Positions 62,316 to 64,000 of a DNA stretch of 64,000 bases are shown here, piece by piece; the first letter of the stretch is position 1; each line of letters begins with the position of its first letter. The DNA lies in the NCBI GenBank assembly GCA_944376795.1, contig CALWDW010000008.1, positions 124,001-188,000 on the forward strand, in the 5' to 3' direction. Both the position numbers and the translations under genes were made by a program. The DNA is from an uncultured Christensenellaceae bacterium. Its GTDB lineage: Bacteria > Bacillota > Clostridia > Christensenellales > UMGS416. The notes under the pieces were generated by a model that was not told the origin of the DNA, did not search any database, and was given only the letters and a program-made list of their open reading frames with translations.

Positions 62316-64000
62316 CTACGGAAAGATTTCCAGGATGGTAGACTCCCAGGGGGCCAGATCCAGCTGCAGCGTGCCTTGATAGGAGCGGGATGCGCCGCTC
62401 CAGAGATCCTCATAGCGTCCCTGCTCGGGCAGACCGCAGGAGGCGGCATCGATTCCCAGGGACTGCGGCTGCTGGGTGAAGTTGAAGAAGGCGGCGTAGT
62501 ACCGGCCTTCATGGCAGAGGGTGTAGACCGGGGAGGCATCCACCCCCAGGGCCTTGACCGGGCGGAAGGCCTGCCCCAGCCTGGCCACAGCGTTCACCCG
62601 GGGATTGGTGGCGATCTCCAGCGCCCGCTGCCGTGCGGCCTGGTGGAGTGCGGCGTCTCCCTCGGGGCCGTAGTTGTCGCTGAGCATCATCACCGTACCC
62701 GAGATGGCTGCGCCGTTGTACCGGGCGCGGGACTCTTCCAGGGTCATGGGACTGCGGCCGTCCACCACGCTCTGGTAGAGGGCGATGTGGTCGGGATCGC
62801 AGAAGTGATAGAGGCGGCGGTTCAGCCACCAGGCGTTGGTCAGGGCGTTGAGCATATACTCGGTGTCGTCCATGTGGCCGAAGGCGTCGCAGGAACAGCG
62901 GCGGGCGTGGCCGTAGCCGTGGGGGAAGAGGGGGGCGATGGACAGGCTGATGAAGAAGGGGCGGCCGATCCGCTGCGGATCCAGGATCTCGCAGAGGGTG
63001 CGGTAGCCGTAGTTGATCACCTGGCGGCCGGTGCGGAAGGACTTGTCATAATAGTTGCCCTCCAGGGCGCCATGGGCCATGAAGTCCACCTTCACATAGT
63101 CAAAGCCCCAGTCGATGAACTGCTGGAAGGTGTGCTGCACGTGCTGTTTCCAGGCAGGATGGGTCAAATCCAGAGCCACCAGGCTGTTGTCCACCGGGGG
63201 AAGGGGGTTGCCGTCAAAGTCCTTGAGGCGCAGCTCCCTGTAGGTGAGGTCGGTACCGGAGACCGGCTGGTCATCAAAGAAGGAGATGGTGATGAAGGGC
63301 CCGGCATAGATGCCGGCCTTTTGTCCCCGGGCGTGGAGATCCCGGACAAACTGCTTCATGGCTTCTTCGTCAAAGCGATTCCACCCGGCGTCCAGGTTGG
63401 CATAGGTGACGCCTTCGTCATTGCCGTAGCTGCGGGGGGCCAGTTCCTGCTGCATCAGGTCGCCGGCGGCCTTCCAGCCGTCCAGGGTCAGTTGTCCCGC
63501 CAGGCCGGAATAGCTGTTCCAGCCGAAGGGGACGCCGCCCTCCCAAGCCAGCGGCGGGCGCACGGCGGCCACCAGGTCGCCGTAGGCTTCCAGCCCCTGG
63601 CGCACGTCCTCATACCAGCCCATGATGAAGCGGTCGGAAGGCACCTCATCCCCGATGATGGTGCCGTGAGGCAGGGTGTCATGGGTGCAGGCGTCCGCCG
63701 CGCCGCAGTAGGCCGTCAGGGTGCGGGCATCGCAGCTGGTGCAGGCAATGGCATTCTTCCAGGTATCGTGGTCCAGGGAACCGATGACCAGGCCGCGGTA
63801 GTCGGTGGGGTCGAACAGGCAGGTATAGTCGTAGCTGGTGCGTCCAGGACGCAGAGGCGCGGTCTCGTAGCGGACCCACATGTCGTTGTCGTAGGGGGCC
63901 AGCACCATGCGCTGGGCGTAGGTCAAAAAGAGGGGCTCCACATCTCTTCCGGGATAGACCAGGTCGATGGGGGCCAGGTAGCGGGTCTCCACAGGACCGT
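62316..64000 (-). CDS. Alpha-galactosidase-like glycoside hydrolase, partial
   Basis: At least 561 codons; the frame is open to the window edge and the GTG at 63992 has no ribosome site, so the start most likely lies beyond. The barrel has PFGWNSYSG, YANLDAGWNRFD, and DYVKVDFMAHG with the nucleophile Asp after VKV, as in GH27/GH36 alpha-galactosidases; a C-terminal beta domain ends YRTLQLDLAPWE-style (LDLAPWESTILEIF). No membrane or signal segment is seen in the visible part. With the GH4 gene it suggests use of alpha-galactosides. Confidence 0.85.
   Translation of the reverse strand, partial: GPVETRYLAPIDLVYPGRDVEPLFLTYAQRMVLAPYDNDMWVRYETAPLRPGRTSYDYTCLFDPTDYRGLVIGSLDHDTWKNAIACTSCDARTLTAYCGAADACTHDTLPHGTIIGDEVPSDRFIMGWYEDVRQGLEAYGDLVAAVRPPLAWEGGVPFGWNSYSGLAGQLTLDGWKAAGDLMQQELAPRSYGNDEGVTYANLDAGWNRFDEEAMKQFVRDLHARGQKAGIYAGPFITISFFDDQPVSGTDLTYRELRLKDFDGNPLPPVDNSLVALDLTHPAWKQHVQHTFQQFIDWGFDYVKVDFMAHGALEGNYYDKSFRTGRQVINYGYRTLCEILDPQRIGRPFFISLSIAPLFPHGYGHARRCSCDAFGHMDDTEYMLNALTNAWWLNRRLYHFCDPDHIALYQSVVDGRSPMTLEESRARYNGAAISGTVMMLSDNYGPEGDAALHQAARQRALEIATNPRVNAVARLGQAFRPVKALGVDASPVYTLCHEGRYYAAFFNFTQQPQSLGIDAASCGLPEQGRYEDLWSGASRSYQGTLQLDLAPWESTILEIFP

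Overview
The window is a GC-rich (about 60 % by eye) chromosomal segment of a spore-forming, anaerobic-type Firmicute, most likely a gut Oscillospiraceae/Ruminococcaceae clostridium. I base this on gene order that matches the Bacillus/Clostridium core (yicC-remA-gmk-rpoZ-coaBC-priA-def-fmt-rlmN-prpC-prkC-rsgA-rpe-thiN-spoVM; yerC-pcrA-ligA; infC-rpmI-rplT with an L20-type attenuator), on strong AGGAGG ribosome sites and many GTG/TTG starts, on sigma-A promoters of TTGACA-17-TATAAT type, and on sporulation genes (spoVM, a BclA-like collagen protein). Taxonomy is an inference; no rRNA or tRNA gene was seen.

Layout. 1-7.0 kb: housekeeping: dnaK (partial), dnaJ, prmA, mtaB, a HIT protein, a small membrane protein, then infC-rpmI-rplT. 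7.3-9.9 kb, minus strand: an accessory patch with two paralogous lipoproteins of unknown function and an AT-rich secreted protein driven by a near-consensus promoter. 10.3-12.8 kb: sugar-type oxidoreductase, acetyltransferase and a zinc-phospholipase-like protein. 13-17 kb: tilS-hpt-ftsH. 17-18.6 kb, minus: pseudouridine synthase and nitroreductase. 18.7-24.4 kb: yerC-pcrA-ligA and an AIR-synthase/HypE-like protein. 24.7-38.7 kb: the long translation/replication/cell-wall-signalling block from yicC to spoVM, in which neighbours often overlap by 4-14 bases and rsmB is missing between fmt and rlmN.

From 39 kb onward the region is accessory and mostly about sugars, surface and signalling: a glycosidase-like protein and a Fur regulator; a SIS isomerase/ROK kinase pair read divergently from an AraC regulator, with a 25-residue upstream ORF coupled to the kinase; a phosphatase; a BlaI/BlaR1-type pair with two tandem operators; a DUF2325 protein behind an 18-base palindrome; an HD protein; a Cys-type sulfatase; a zinc-ribbon membrane protein; an SGNH esterase-like protein; a 171-base tandem repeat; a GH140/DUF4038-like enzyme; a glycosyltransferase directly upstream of a collagen-like surface protein; MATE transporter; GH4 glycosidase; HD hydrolase; M32 carboxypeptidase; methyltransferase; and a partial alpha-galactosidase-like gene running off the right edge.

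The most notable items are the glycosyltransferase/collagen module with its Cys-rich head and central non-collagen insert, the tiny spoVM gene, the coupled upstream ORF before the ROK kinase, the paired BlaI-type operators, the paralogous lipoproteins beside an AT-rich gene that lacks an obvious start codon at its ribosome site, and the 171-base tandem repeat ending in a 19-bp perfect hairpin. I see no CRISPR array, no insertion sequence and no phage genes.
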